From Culex pipiens pallens (lineage: Eukaryota > Arthropoda > Insecta > Diptera > Culicidae), in the NCBI RefSeq assembly GCF_016801865.2, contig NC_068939.1:115842090-115906089 (forward strand): DNA of 64,000 nucleotides, read 5' to 3'. The notes beneath the pieces were generated by a model. It saw only the letters and a list, made by a program, of their open reading frames with translations. It made no database searches and was not told the origin of the DNA. This document shows, piece after piece, positions 32,401-43,804 of the stretch. The position numbers were made by a program, and so were the translations under genes. The stretch's first letter is position 1, and every line of letters starts with the position of its first letter.

Positions 32401-33113
32401 GCCATATTGGCCGCCATCTTGGATTGCACATTCCCTGAGTACTTTGGAGTATTCTAGGGGTCATATTCGAGTTCAGCGACCCCAAATTAGTTAAATTTGA
32501 CCTGTTGATAGCCTGTTACATTTCTGTATAAACATTTCCAATATTCTAACTTCGCCATATTGGCCGCCATCTTGGATTGCACATTCCCTGAGTACTTCGG
32601 AGTATTCTAGGGGTCATATTCGAGTTCAGCGACCCCAAATTAGTTAAATTTGACCTGTTGATAGCCTGTTACATTTCTGTATAAACATTTCCAATATTCT
32701 AACTTCGCCATATTGGCCGCCATCTTGGATTGCACATTCCCTGAGTACTTCGGAGTATTCTAGGGGTCATATTCGAGTTCAGCGACCCCAAATTAGTTAA
32801 ATTTGACCTGTTGATAGCCTGTTACATTTCTGTATAATCATTTCCAATATTCTAACTTCGCCATATTGGCCGCCATCTTGGATTGCACATTCCCTGAGTA
32901 CTTTGGAGTATTCTAGGGGTCATATTCGAGTTCAGCGACCCCAAATTAGTTAAATTTGACCTGTTGATAGCCTGTTACATTTCTGTATAAACATTTCCAA
33001 TATTCTAACTTCGCCATATTGGCCGCCATCTTGGATTGCACATTCCCTGAGTACTTTGGAGTATTCTAGGGATCATATTCGAGTTCAGCGACCCCAATTT
33101 AGTTAAATTTGAG
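29441..33113 (-). repeat. Right arm: 153-bp tandem array, 24 units without length change
   Basis: The marker TTCGCCAT falls at 29491 and then every 153 bp to 33010: 23 consecutive spacings with no indel. Variation is concentrated at two sites (ACTTCGG/ACTTTGG and TATTCGAG/TATTTGAG/TATTGGAG). The same variants occur in the left arm. Each unit contains GCCGCCATCTTGG. Confidence 0.96.
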
Positions 33114-33338
33114 TAGTTGATTGAACTTAAAAATCATTTTATTGTGATTTTTCCATTCAGCCGCCATATTGGACGCCATCTTGAATATCTCGGTTCCCTT
33201 TGAGAATCGGGAAAATCAACAGGCAGATTCGGATTCAGGAGGGTCGATTTAGTCTAGATCCATAAAAAAATGGCCTGTTACATGATTTGCTTCTAGACAC
33301 GAAAAATGAGCACCTTTTTTGATTTCGTGCCTTGACTA

Positions 33339-33847
33339 ATTGAGGGGAGGGAGGTACCTCCACCTTGAATTGGTGCAATTCTGGTTTCAAATTAGCTGAA
33401 GCTTACCCCAGTTGGGTAGCTGCGGATAACTGTTTGTTCCTGTGCGATAATCACGATTTCGTTTCATTCAGTAAACTTTCAGAACTTCATAGTGAATTTG
33501 TGCTTTCCTCAGTGAGAAATGGAAATATTTTCAATATTTGTTTTTCTTTGTGTCAGTCAAGGACAAGACAGCATTAAAAGTTTTAAATGACCTTGGATCG
33601 GTTAAAGTCGGAAAAGTTGTGATTTTTTTTTTCTAAAAAATATGTATGTTTTTTGCTTTTTTCGAAAAATTTACTTTTTGAATGCACCCTATTTGGCTAG
33701 GACCACCCTAAAAGTCAATTAAAAAAATGAGTCTAATTATTTAGACTCAGGATCAACTTGGCCCAATATTAAGTTTTGAGTAAGAACTTTTACATGAAAT
33801 TGTTGTCTTCGATTCACATTTATTGAAAATCAAGTTCGTTTCAAGGA
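33339..33847. other. Unique non-coding DNA, no gene seen
   Basis: AT-rich spacer between two transposable elements. No signal found. Confidence 0.4.
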
Positions 33848-34774
33848 TAGGGTAGAGTAGTCAACAATGAGACACGGGAAACAAAGATAAAATGGCTCTC
33901 ACAAGTCGTAGTTTCAACCAATCAGGCTCATATTTGGGGGAAAGGTGTATCTACTGGATACACGTCTGCTATAATAGTGGCTTTGGTTATGGACGCTCCC
34001 TCAAAAAGTTATTCATAAATGTTTGATTCTGGGGTGTAAAAGTAAATTATGGACAAAAAATACTTTTTCGCGCGTAGGCTGCCATTTACACCAAAACTAA
34101 TATTTCTTCAAATTTCTTTCGACGTTTCATAGGGATTGAGTTGGGCTACAATGTCCTTTCATTAGGTTTGACCAAAATTTAGAATATACTCAGAATCCAG
34201 GGCTGTCTCATTGTTCCCCACTCATTTTAGCCCATGGGTAACAATGAGACACTTTGATTTTTCTTCATTAAACATTTCAAAATCCATGTAAATCTTTCAA
34301 AACATGAATTGAAAGTGATTTTTGGAATATTTATAGAGTTTTAACTTCATTTAACCAAACATACAAAGTTATTTGGTATAAATATATGGATTTTACAAAA
34401 TTTAAATGCTTTTTAGTATAACTTTTGTTAATTAAAGTTTCATGTTGGCAAAATTGCTCTAAAATGTTCAAGGCAAGTCACCTGTAATGGAACAATACAA
34501 AAACATGATGTTTTACTAGAAAAGTATTGATTTTCGTCGAGTGTCTCATTGTTCCCCAGCTGTCTCATTGTTCCTGCCAAGTGCGTCTACAATGAGACAG
34601 TTGAATAACTCTGGCTGTAGATGTCGGATCGATCTCATATTTTGGTCAATGTTAGAACACACTAAAAGAAAGAAAATGCAACAAAAAGCTCATTAAAACA
34701 TGCTGATGAAAAAATTAGAAAAATCGTTGAAAGTTGAAAACCAAAAGTGTCTCATTGATGACTACCCTACCCTA
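33848..34774 (+). mobile_element. 923-bp TA-flanked TIR element, copy 2
   Basis: 33850-34772, flanked by TA, with the same TIRs and exactly the same length as copy 1 at 7282-8204. Substitutions are scattered along the length. It is non-coding and keeps the repeated CAATGAGAC/GTCTCATTG motifs. Confidence 0.85.
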
Positions 34775-35099
34775 CTTTAATTTTTTAATGGGTTAAAATG
34801 GATGAAAATAATCTTTTTTACGCATGTTTCCATTGTGAAATTGTCTCAGAAAACGAATATAATGAAATTATCGCCAGAAAATGGGATCTAAGGGGTCCCC
34901 GAGCAAAAAATTACAACCAAAAAATTCACTAAAAGTAAAAGTGTAAATTTAATATATTAAACTTCCCTAGCGTTATAAGTCTCAGATGGTAGTCCCAGAT
35001 GTCCCTTTCAATCTCCAGGTTGATATCTGGATGGAACACTTTTATATTTGAGTTTGAATATTGTGCCATTTTTCACTCAAATGCCAATTACTCGCTTTA

Positions 35100-35600
35100 G
35101 ATTTAACCAATTAGGATGCTTCACCCCGCCTATTGTTGGATTTTTTAGAGCGAATAATTTGATTTTGGTCATAACTTGAGACAGGGTTGCCAGATCATCA
35201 ATGTCTTCAACTCATTGGAATGGTCTTTCAATTACCCATCCAACGATATGGAACATGGTGGTATTTGGTACGTTTTCAGGTCATTTATCTTACATCCGGA
35301 TATTTACGAAATCACATTTTTATACATAACTTTTGAACTACTTATCGAAACTCATATTTTGTTGAAACTCGATCTATGGGACCCTAAACTGAGTCAAATG
35401 CAACCGGTTTGGTCTAAATCGGTTCAGCCAGTGCTGAGAAAACTGAGTGACAACTTTGCTAACACATAGACAGACAGACATTTGTTCAGTTTTCGATTCT
35501 GAGTCGATAGGTATACATGAAGGAGGGTCTATCAGCTTCATGGGAAAAGTTCATTATTAGAGCAGGATTATAGCCTTACCTCAGTGAGGAAGGCAAAACG
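35100..35600 (+). repeat. Dispersed mosquito repeat ending in CTCAGTGAGGAAGGC
   Basis: The stretch from the 'CTGAGTGACAACTTTGC' segment through GATTCTGAGTCGATAGGTAT to TTACCTCAGTGAGGAAGGC has the look of an abundant mosquito repeat that I recall from memory. The left limit is unclear. The right end could be the TIR of a larger element. Confidence 0.45.
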
Positions 35601-35725
35601 TGTCTTTTTTCGCATGTTCAAAAATGGAAGGGATTGTACCGCCCATCCGAGTCACGAGATTTAAAAAAACGGACCTCGGCTTCGTGATCAGGGACAAAAG
35701 ATACCTCTTAGGACAAAGTTCTCGA
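35592..35725. repeat. Fragment of the 45994-49091 foldback family
   Basis: It runs from about CTTTTTTCGCATGTTCAAAA to GAGGGGTCGGGGC and matches the outer part of the right arm of the foldback element at 48920-49055. It is a partial copy only. Confidence 0.65.
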
Positions 35726-38340
35726 AGAGGGGTCGGGGCGATTGTTTTTCCCTTCTGGATTCGATTGCGTAGTAAAGGGAAGGTAGTGTATCGTCACAAA
35801 CTGGACATTAAGACACCTTAGGAAGACAACCTATGGAATATGGAATGTTAACATTAACCTTAACACTGCCACTGAATCCGCTATGTAAATCTGGCCCCGT
35901 TTCTCTTCACGGGTGTTAGAATGTTAGAAATCATCGTATGCAACATTTGCATGAACAACTACTTTATCTGAGAATTAAAAAAAAACTTGATGAATGTTTG
36001 GTCATTGTTTGGTAAATTTTGCCATACAGATACAGGACATATGTCGCACGTCGCTTGTTGACGGTCTGAGAAAAACACTTTTTAATATTTGACTTAATCA
36101 AACAAAAATAAGAGCACACAATGTAAACAATAACAAACAAATTCCGTTTGGCTAACAAATCCGTGTCCCGAAGTTTGGTTGAATTTGGTTGCCGGAGTCC
36201 CGAGCTATACTTAAAAAATACACGTTCTGCACGTTACTGCAATCTGCAGGGTGTGTCAAATTATACGGATAGAAATCCTGTAAGCAGATCCGGTAATTCT
36301 GTATTGTTGAATTCAAAAACAGGAAGGTCAAATGGTGAGGTATTGAACGCAGCACTAAATGTTAGCCCCATTGGTGTTGATTTTTTTTTCAGCGTTCAAA
36401 TTTTGTTAGCATTTTTAGATGGGGTTTATTTAAAATACTCAAAACATTTCTGGAGGCATTTGGTTTCAGGGAACAATTTTGGCACTTCAAAACGATTCAA
36501 CAACTCTAAAGATTTAAACTTAAGGAGTTCTAAGTCAAACGTATTTGCAAAAGAAGTTGTTTTTTCGAGTTATCCTCAACAAAAATTAGTATTCAAGTGC
36601 AGGATTTTTGATAAAACGTATACTAAATCATCGAAGATTCTCAACTTGAAAGTAATACACTTTATCATTTTGATTGAAAACATTCCAATGTTTCACAACC
36701 AATCGTCCTTCGCTGTTAGTCACTCGTAGTGACAGACTAGCCAGGAGGATACTATTTCAAAGTCATTCGTCATCATAAAACACCGTCAAAAGGAATCAAT
36801 ACACGGAATTGGCAACTTTGTCATCATCAGTCAGTCAGTCAGTCAAAGCCGTTGCTCGTTCTAAAACCCAAAAACCATCTCCCCTACCCCTACCTCTGAC
36901 AAACCGGAAGAGCCTACTCTCATAGTCACAAGCCTCTCAATCAACCGGGAGGAATAACCGAACAAGTGACTACTAGTGAGTGGCCACAGCTCCTGCGTCA
37001 AGTGGCCCCCCGCTTGGCCCGATATCGAGGACGGAAAAATCGGAACCAACTTTGGCCCAAGCTCTGCGGGGAAATTTATTTGTTTATTTATGAAAATGAC
37101 TTTCACAAAACGGCCCCCGCCTCGTACCCTCATGATACTAGTTGCAAAAGCTTGGAGGGACCTCCGCAGTGGCCGAACGCATCGCGAGCGGGGGCTTCGA
37201 ACAGGACCGGTATTGCTTTTGGGGTTTGCGTTTCACTTTTGGCTGTCGGTTGTGTTTTATGCTGCGCCGGGAAGCCGGGTGATCTGTGCGTCTAAATTTG
37301 TCGGGCAGGGTTGAACTTTAAACAAAAACCTTAACATTAGAGAAAGACCATAATCATAAGGCTATTGAAGGCTACACAAATCAAAGTAAAAAGTAAATAT
37401 GAAAATCCATATATTTATGTATGGCACCTTGAAATCAAAACCGTTATAGAAGTTATTTTTAATCCGAAAAAAAAAATCCCAAGCAAACATTTTTTTCCAC
37501 TATGACCCAATCCCAGTTCCACAACGGCTGACGTCGCTTCATGCGCAAACAATATTTTCATCAACAATCCTATCAGCTTCGTCCCAGAAAGTTGCGTGAC
37601 ACACCACCGCCAACATCAACCACCAAAAACAAACAATCGAAACCGGTGGAAAAACAAACCGGAAGTGAATTAATATTCCTTTCGTTTGTCTTCTCCGCTG
37701 CCCATGTCTGTGTGTGTGTGTGCTTTATGTGACGTGCACCACGAACGCATCCACACAGTCAGTCCAAGTACCACATAACAATACAACAAAAACAAAAAAA
37801 AAGTAAACGTCATGCCAAATTGCAAAATGAATGAATATGAGGAAAGCGCCCGACGATGAATTGTTATTTGCTTGCTGTTCCAGGGTAAAATATGTTTAGT
37901 TTGGTCGAGCGTGCCAGCAAATAATACAAACAGCCAACATAAGCCCTGCGTTGAGTGGAAGTATTTGCAGAAGGGTACATACTTTAGCTTTATTTATGCA
38001 AAACAAATACATATTTTAAGACAATGGCACGAACTGTTTAGTGTGTCTCGCGGAGCCTTTCTTACGTACACTTAGGTTTATAGTTGAATTATTCTCGTAT
38101 TTTTTTGTTTGGCCAGAAGACATGCAGTTGTCTTCACAAACAAATTGTTCTTCCCCAAACGAGATATCTTAATAAAAGTCTCGAAATGTATACGCCTAAA
38201 GTTTGCTAATGTTACACCCAAAGTAAAAGAACGAGGGGATAGTCCTCACGAAAAGAAACGTGAGGAAAGTGCTATATTGCGAGAGTATAGTCCTCTCGCG
38301 TGTGCATTCGTTCATTGCAACAGTTCATCCTATTGAGTGG
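35726..38340. other. Mostly unique non-coding DNA with one dispersed repeat
   Basis: Bases 36055-36200 match 44815-44965 in the opposite orientation (for example CCCGAAGTTTGGTTGAATTTGG). A (CAGT)n run lies at 36828-36844 and a (GT)n run near 37709-37722. The 193-codon plus-strand frame at 36148-36729 starts without ATG, overlaps the repeat and shows no motif, so I do not call a gene. Confidence 0.4.
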
Positions 38341-38620
38341 CTTATATGGACAAATGAACGCCACTTTGTCACCGAACCATGGTGGCCCATACGGTAAAGG
38401 CACGGTTCAATAAGCCGAAGGTTTTGGGTGAACTTTTTTTGAAGATGAACCCATGAGTAAAGTACTCTCGGTAATTTCGGGATTTATCCTCTCCGTCCGC
38501 ACACAGTACCATTTTACTATCGAATCGTGCTCTTTATCCTCTCGTATGCCGATGCCCAGTTCTGGGTGTAGTATCGAATTCACAGTGATATTCGAACAAG
38601 ATATATTTTGCATCTAGAGG
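38341..38620 (+). repeat. Possible tRNA-like SINE remnant
   Basis: CATGGTGGCCCATACGGTAA and TTCAATAAGCCGAAGG resemble the head of a pol III-type mosquito repeat, but no clean B box or TSD was found. Confidence 0.3.
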
Positions 38621-38788
38621 GTGACGATTCTCGAGATTTTCAATTTCCTGGAGATCGAGAGTTGAATTTTGTTACTGGGAATTCATGGGACCCGGAATTT
38701 TATAAGACATATGCAAAATTATTGATATAATGTAAAGGTTAATGTTAACATTCCATAAGGCATCGTGGTAAGGTCCAGCTTGATCAAT

Positions 38789-39971
38789 TCTCTACCAAAA
38801 CCGGAAATGGATTTTATTTGTATTTTTTGATTTGGCTCAAACTTTGTGGGGGCCTTCCCTATGACCAAATAAGCTATTTTGCGTCATTGGTTCACCCATA
38901 CAAGTCTCCATACAATTTTGGCAGCTGTCCATACAAAAATGGTTTGTAAATATTCAAACAGCTGTAACTTTTGAGTGAATTTTCTGATCATTTTAAATAG
39001 GCGTTATATTCAATGTTTGGCCCTTTAAAATGTTAGTCTTGATTTAAAAATTTTCAAATTTTTTTTCGAAAAGATCGGAAAATTTCACGAATGTTTCATA
39101 TATTAACATTGAAAATCGGACCATTAATTGCTGAGATAACGTCATTAGAAAATGGTGGGCTGATTGGGTGAGACTTAGAAAACTTCAATTTTCGTGTTTC
39201 TTTTTCTTTAAGCCGCTGTATTTCAGCAACCAGAGGTCCAATCTTCAATGTCTCTTAGACAATTTTATAGCAAATTTTCTGAACTTTACAAAAAAAATAT
39301 TTTTAGAAATGGTCACTCATGGTCACTATTTTTAAAAATTGAAAAACTGCAAATATTTCGCTAAAATCAAACTTTCGGTGGCTATATCTTGAAAACGGAG
39401 CCCTTTATCAAAAAATCTGTAAAGTACTTTTCGATTGCAAATTCAATTTTGCATTAAAAAGTAATGTCAAACTTGTTTTTGCATAAAACTTCGATTTTTT
39501 CCAAAAATCACTATTTTTTCAAAAATTCATAACTCGGCGGCAGATTTTTTGACCATGTTTCTCTATGGCTCAAAAGTTGCGGATTTTTGTCCCCTGAAAC
39601 ATATCAAAAAATCTCGAAAATCTAAAAATACGTATTTTGGGAAATTTAGTTTTTAGTGAAAAAAAGTTGATAAAAAAATCTTCAAATTTTTTTTCCGTGT
39701 ACCTATTTTTTTTCTTGAAAGTCCTCAACAATACCTACAACTTTGCCGAAGACACCAAATTGATCAGAAAATTCACTCAAAAGTTACAGCTGTTTGAATA
39801 TTTACATACCATTTTTGTATGGACAGCAGCCAAAATTGTATGGAGACTTGTATGGGTGAACCAATGACGCAAAAAAGCTTATTTGGTCATAGGGAAGGCC
39901 CCCACAAAGTTTGAGTCAAATAAAAAAATACAAAAAATAAAAATGGTCGAAATCGGCCGATTTCGTAGAGA
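38789..39971. mobile_element. 1.2-kb foldback element
   Basis: The ends TCTCTACCAAAACCGG and, inverted, TCTCTACGAAATCGG start arms of about 190-200 bp that share GGGGGCCTTCCCTATGACCA, GGTTCACCCATACAAGTCTC and AAACAGCTGTAACTTTTGAG. The centre of about 750 bp is AT-rich, with no ORF. Confidence 0.75.
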
Positions 39972-40004
39972 GATGCTCATATAAACTTTCTTTGGGCTTA
40001 CACG

Positions 40005-40366
40005 AACCTATGTTTGTATGTTTGGTTAAATGAAGTCAAAACTCTATAAATATGCCAAAAATCACTTTCAATGGATTTTGAAATGTTTAATGAAGAAAAA
40101 TCAAAGTGTCTCATGGGCTAAAATGAGTGGGGAACAATGAGACAGCCCTGGATTCTAGGTATATTCTAAATTTGGGTCAAACCTAACGAAAGGACATTGT
40201 AGCCCAACTCAATCCCTATGGAACGTCGAAAAAAATTTGAAGAAACAATAGTATTGGTGTAAATGGCAGCCTACGAGCGAAAAAGTTTTTTTTGTCCATA
40301 ATTTACTTTTACACCCCAGAATCAAACATTTATGAATAACTTTTCAAGGGAGCGTCCAGTTGTTAA
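40005..40366 (-). mobile_element. Truncated copy of the 923-bp TIR element
   Basis: It is inverted relative to copies 1 and 2 and covers their middle and left parts (from GTTTGGTTAAATGAAG to GAATAACTTTTCAAGGGAGC). Both TIRs are missing. Confidence 0.75.
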
Positions 40367-41682
40367 GGGCCCCAAAAGGAACAGAAAAGGTATAGACAAC
40401 TTTTTTTCCATACAACCATATTGCCTTCTGATGTGTCACTAACGGCAATCAAAACCAATCTTTGATCTTTAAAGATTCATTCGAATTTCACCAAGATCGT
40501 GCTAAATTTCAAGCAATTTCGCCTCTATTATCTTCTTAATGTGAAAGGATTTCAATTTGAGTTTGATATAATTCTAGACTAAATGGAAGCCTCAATATCG
40601 TAACAGTAACAATAACCTATTAGTTAACATTCCTAGTGTCTATCAAATTACCATAACAACAGACAGTATTCTATACAGCAAACGCATGGAGTATCAGCCA
40701 TTTTGTTCCCCGCCATCTTGAAACACACCGGTATGTTTAAAAAGCAGTAAAATAAGGATTATCAAGCCATACATTGGCGCCCCCCCCCCATGAAGTCACC
40801 AACCGAAGAACTATACACATTTTGGGCTTACTTTAACGTTCCGCATTATCGTTATTATTATTGTTCCATTTGTAAATTAATTGCCTAATTATGTCACTGT
40901 GGGAAGCGAAGTCGTCGATGCTGCCACGGTGCGCGCTACGCCAGTTTGATGGGCCCCGGCCAATTCGGAAGGACCGGCGAGAAAGTTACGACGGACGGAG
41001 TTTGGCACCGGGTGGAGTTGCGCGGCGTGCATTGGTGGCGCAGATGGGTGGGGGATCTTTTATATATTTATGTATTTTCAAATAATTTTTTGGTTATATT
41101 TATGTGTTTACTTTATAGATTCTTTCAAACATGGCATTTGCGGCCTAGTTGAACTTTTCAGCACTTGTATCGAAAAGTAATACTCTTCAATAGGGGAATT
41201 ATCCGTGAACTCACACAAATGGCCTGTTACTTTGTCCTAAGCAGGGATGCGCTTGCGAACTTTTTTCACCCGCGAAAGAGAGAGCAAACGAAAATCGCTC
41301 CCAAAATTCTCCAAGAAAATCAATCTGCTGATGCTCGTCAGCACCACTCAAAAATATTTATTTCATTTTGTTTACACACATTGCCCATCTACAAAATGTG
41401 ACAGGTCATTTTTCGACTTGTGACGTTACACTTTCAAGTGTAGTAGTGAAAAAGATGTTACGCCTAATAATCAAGATGATGATTTTTTTAGATTCTTTTA
41501 CCGATCTTTCGTGCGCTAGAGAGGAGAGCCATGCTCCCTTCGGATTTTTTCTCTTGATGAACATCCAAAGATTTTCTTTTAATGATGATTATTCCATCGC
41601 TGATCCTAAAGGGGAATTTTTTTTTCCTGATCACGAGTCTGAACTCCATTTTGACACAAAAAGTGTTTCTTTTTCAATATTG
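40367..41682. other. Unique non-coding DNA, no gene seen
   Basis: A GC-rich patch at 40900-41050 has overlapping short frames without motifs. The rest is AT-rich. Confidence 0.4.
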
Positions 41683-41956
41683 TAGATCACTAAATGGGCC
41701 TCGTGGCGCGGTGGTTAGCGGCTTCGGCTGCCGATCCCTAAGTTGCTATGGGGCGCGGGTTCGATTCCCGCCTTATCCTCCTGGCCTTCTATCGGATGGG
41801 GAAGTAAAACGTCGGTCCATTTGCGTAAAAGAGGTTTTGGGTGACTCACCACACATAATCTTCGGACGCCTAGAAATGAGCAGTAACTTGCAACAGAGAC
41901 CACAAAAGACCCGGGGGTCGTTAGAGTGGATTGCTTTGCTTTTAGATCACTAAATG
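41683..41956 (+). mobile_element. tRNA-derived SINE with 14-bp target-site duplication
   Basis: The element (41697-41942, 246 bp) is flanked by exact copies of TAGATCACTAAATG (41683-41696 and 41943-41956). An A-box-like GTGGCGCGGTGGTTAGCGG lies near 41703 and a B box GGGTTCGATTCCC at about 41757-41769, the pol III promoter of a tRNA-like head. The body matches the SINE at 5211-5448. The acceptor arm does not pair, so it is not a functional tRNA. Confidence 0.88.
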
Positions 41957-43354
41957 TTAATTTTTAGGTTAAAATCAATTATTGTTGCAGCCTTTGTACT
42001 AGTTGCAAACTGTCAAGTCTGAAATTCGGTCCCGCCAATGTCTTCCACACGCAGCAAAATTCTTCCTCGGAACGCTCAAATATTAAAAGGAATGTGAGGG
42101 AAAAGGTGTTCTGCTTAGGCATTCATTGCCCCGTCGACAGACAGAGAGAGTGGTGGAAATCAGCTCGACAGCCAAAGCTAAAACATTTCCCGGGAAAAGC
42201 GGTCGGTGGGGAAGGGGAAAAAGAGAGGGGGTCTATGGCGGAATGTTAAGGAAGTAATAAATTTTTACGATAGCTTTTCTCGCATCGCACGTCGCTTCTG
42301 ATGATGATGATGGGTCGTGATCATTCCACTTGACGATGTTTTCCGGCGCCTGTGATGAAGATCCTCGTGGCTTTGAGGGCGGGACGGGAGGGGAAAAGTG
42401 TTTTCCCAAGCGAGGAGCAGATGGGTGCACACAGTGATGATGCGTTCCCGTGGGGTACAAAGTTTTCCAGAAAGCCCCTCTCCGCCCCTTTAGCCATCAT
42501 CATCTGATGGGACAAAAGGGACAAACTTGTGTGGCCCCAATTGCCTCACCTGTGCAAAGGGTGATGGCGCTTTAATATTGCTGCCAATAAAAAGGAAGAC
42601 AGTTTCTTACCGAAGAGATTGTCCCATAAGTTTTTGCATTTATGAATAGAATAGTGAATTCTAAATTTATTTTTTGTTAATTTTTTATTACGCCTTTTTG
42701 AATTGCTATCAGTTTAGCTCTGTCAATGCTATTTTTTTGGAAACATTGTTTAGAGAAATAAACGACATAATTGCAATGAAACTGTGCCCAAATAATGTTT
42801 GCTAGATGAGCAATTCCATTTCAAATAGGGAATCGGTTGTACCCGACCCCCTCCGATTTCAATGAAACTTTGTAGACATGTGATCCTACGCACTACGACA
42901 TTGGAGAAGGACGTAAGTGTTTTAAATATTTTTGTACATCGTAATTTAAATATTGCTGTATCTCGAAGCCGTTGCATCATATCAAAAAGTGGTCATAGAC
43001 AAACTTGTAGGAAATTTGATGAGCTTTCCGAAAAAATACACTGAAAGAAAAAACACGCCACTTTAATGAGATTTTTTTCTTTTTTATGTTTAAAAGTAAA
43101 ATTTAAAGGATAGCCCACGATTTTTTTTCATTCAAAATTTTTGCGAAAATAGCTTAAGATGCTACAAAAAAACTCACAAAAAATGCAAGATGGAGAACTC
43201 ACTTAAAAAAACTCAAAAATCATTTACTGAAACAGTTTTTTCAATAGTGCTCTAGACACCAACATTTTCAAAAACCAGACACGAGAGTCGATTCTCCAGA
43301 CAATTTTACATAAAAGTTTCCATATTGACCACTGTCCTAAGTCTAATCCTTGTG
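41957..43354. other. Unique DNA and old repeat fragments, no gene
   Basis: Bases about 42815-43060 (CCCGACCCCCTCC...TATCTCGAAGCCGTTGCATC) look like the outer part of a palindromic mosquito repeat related in style to the 45994-49091 element. The rest is unique, with a short GAT/ATC run near 42299-42312. Confidence 0.35.
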
Positions 43355-43804
43355 AAGTAACAAAAATCAAAATCAAAATCAAAATCAAATCAAATTATTC
43401 GCTCTACAGCATTGCCTTGGCGTTCTCGATTGCGAGATCCCTACTCGAAACTAGGTGTTCGAAGGCTTGATTGTTGAGGCAATTGCAAACCTCTTTTTAC
43501 ACCTTAGCTTCCAACCACCCCGGGATTCGAACTGACGACCTTTGGATTGTTAGTCCAACTGTCTACCAGCGACTCCACCGAGGCAGGACCCAGGGAGATG
43601 ACTCCTACACCTGGACTGAGCTAGCGACCTAACCTTTTTTTTAGGTTAGTCCGGGACCAACATTTACTTCCCTTCCGACGGAAGGCGTGATCAGACAAAT
43701 CTCGTCTCGAAAAATGCCACCGGAACCGTCTGGGATCGAACCCAGGCCGACTGGGTGAGAGGCAATCACGCTTACCCCTACACCACGGTCCCGGCAAGTA
43801 ACAA
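43355..43804 (-). mobile_element. Full-length Twin-type dimeric SINE
   Basis: The element (43364-43795, 432 bp, minus strand) is flanked by AAGTAACAA (43355-43363 and 43796-43804). It has two tRNA-like units. The first has a GTGGTGTAGGGGTAAGCG A-box region and GGTTCGATCCC; the second, after a spacer, has AGTTCGAATCCC. It ends in a TTTTGAT-type tail. Two linked tRNA-related units are the hallmark of the Twin family known from Culex pipiens, and this is the best single clue to the host genus. Confidence 0.85.

Larger units (their letters stand above)
24085..33338. mobile_element. Giant foldback element with arms of tandem 153-bp units
   Basis: The ends are inverted copies starting TAGTCAAGGCAC (24085-24096 and 33327-33338). 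After a diverged stretch, about 170 bp of TIR match (GAAGCAAATC...CAGGCC inward). Both arms are then arrays of the same 153-bp unit, head-to-tail but in opposite orientation: about 10 units on the left and about 25 on the right, meeting near 25881-25894 with almost no loop. The right arm is interrupted by the 26144-29440 insert. This design matches Drosophila Foldback (FB) elements, whose inverted arms are internally repetitive. No transposase is present. The flanking TA could be a 2-bp duplication but is not proven. Confidence 0.85.

Noticed and set aside
24346..33113. CRISPR-like regular repeats
   Set aside because: Units are contiguous head-to-tail copies of 153 bp with no unique spacers, in eukaryotic DNA with retrotransposons.
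24346..33113. Centromeric satellite
   Set aside because: The two arrays are inverted, finite, and enclosed by matching terminal repeats, which fits a foldback element better.
36148..36729. 193-codon plus-strand frame
   Set aside because: It has a non-ATG start, overlaps a dispersed repeat and has no domain.
41697..41780. Possible tRNA gene (A and B boxes present)
   Set aside because: The acceptor stem does not pair, and the sequence continues into a SINE body flanked by a target-site duplication.
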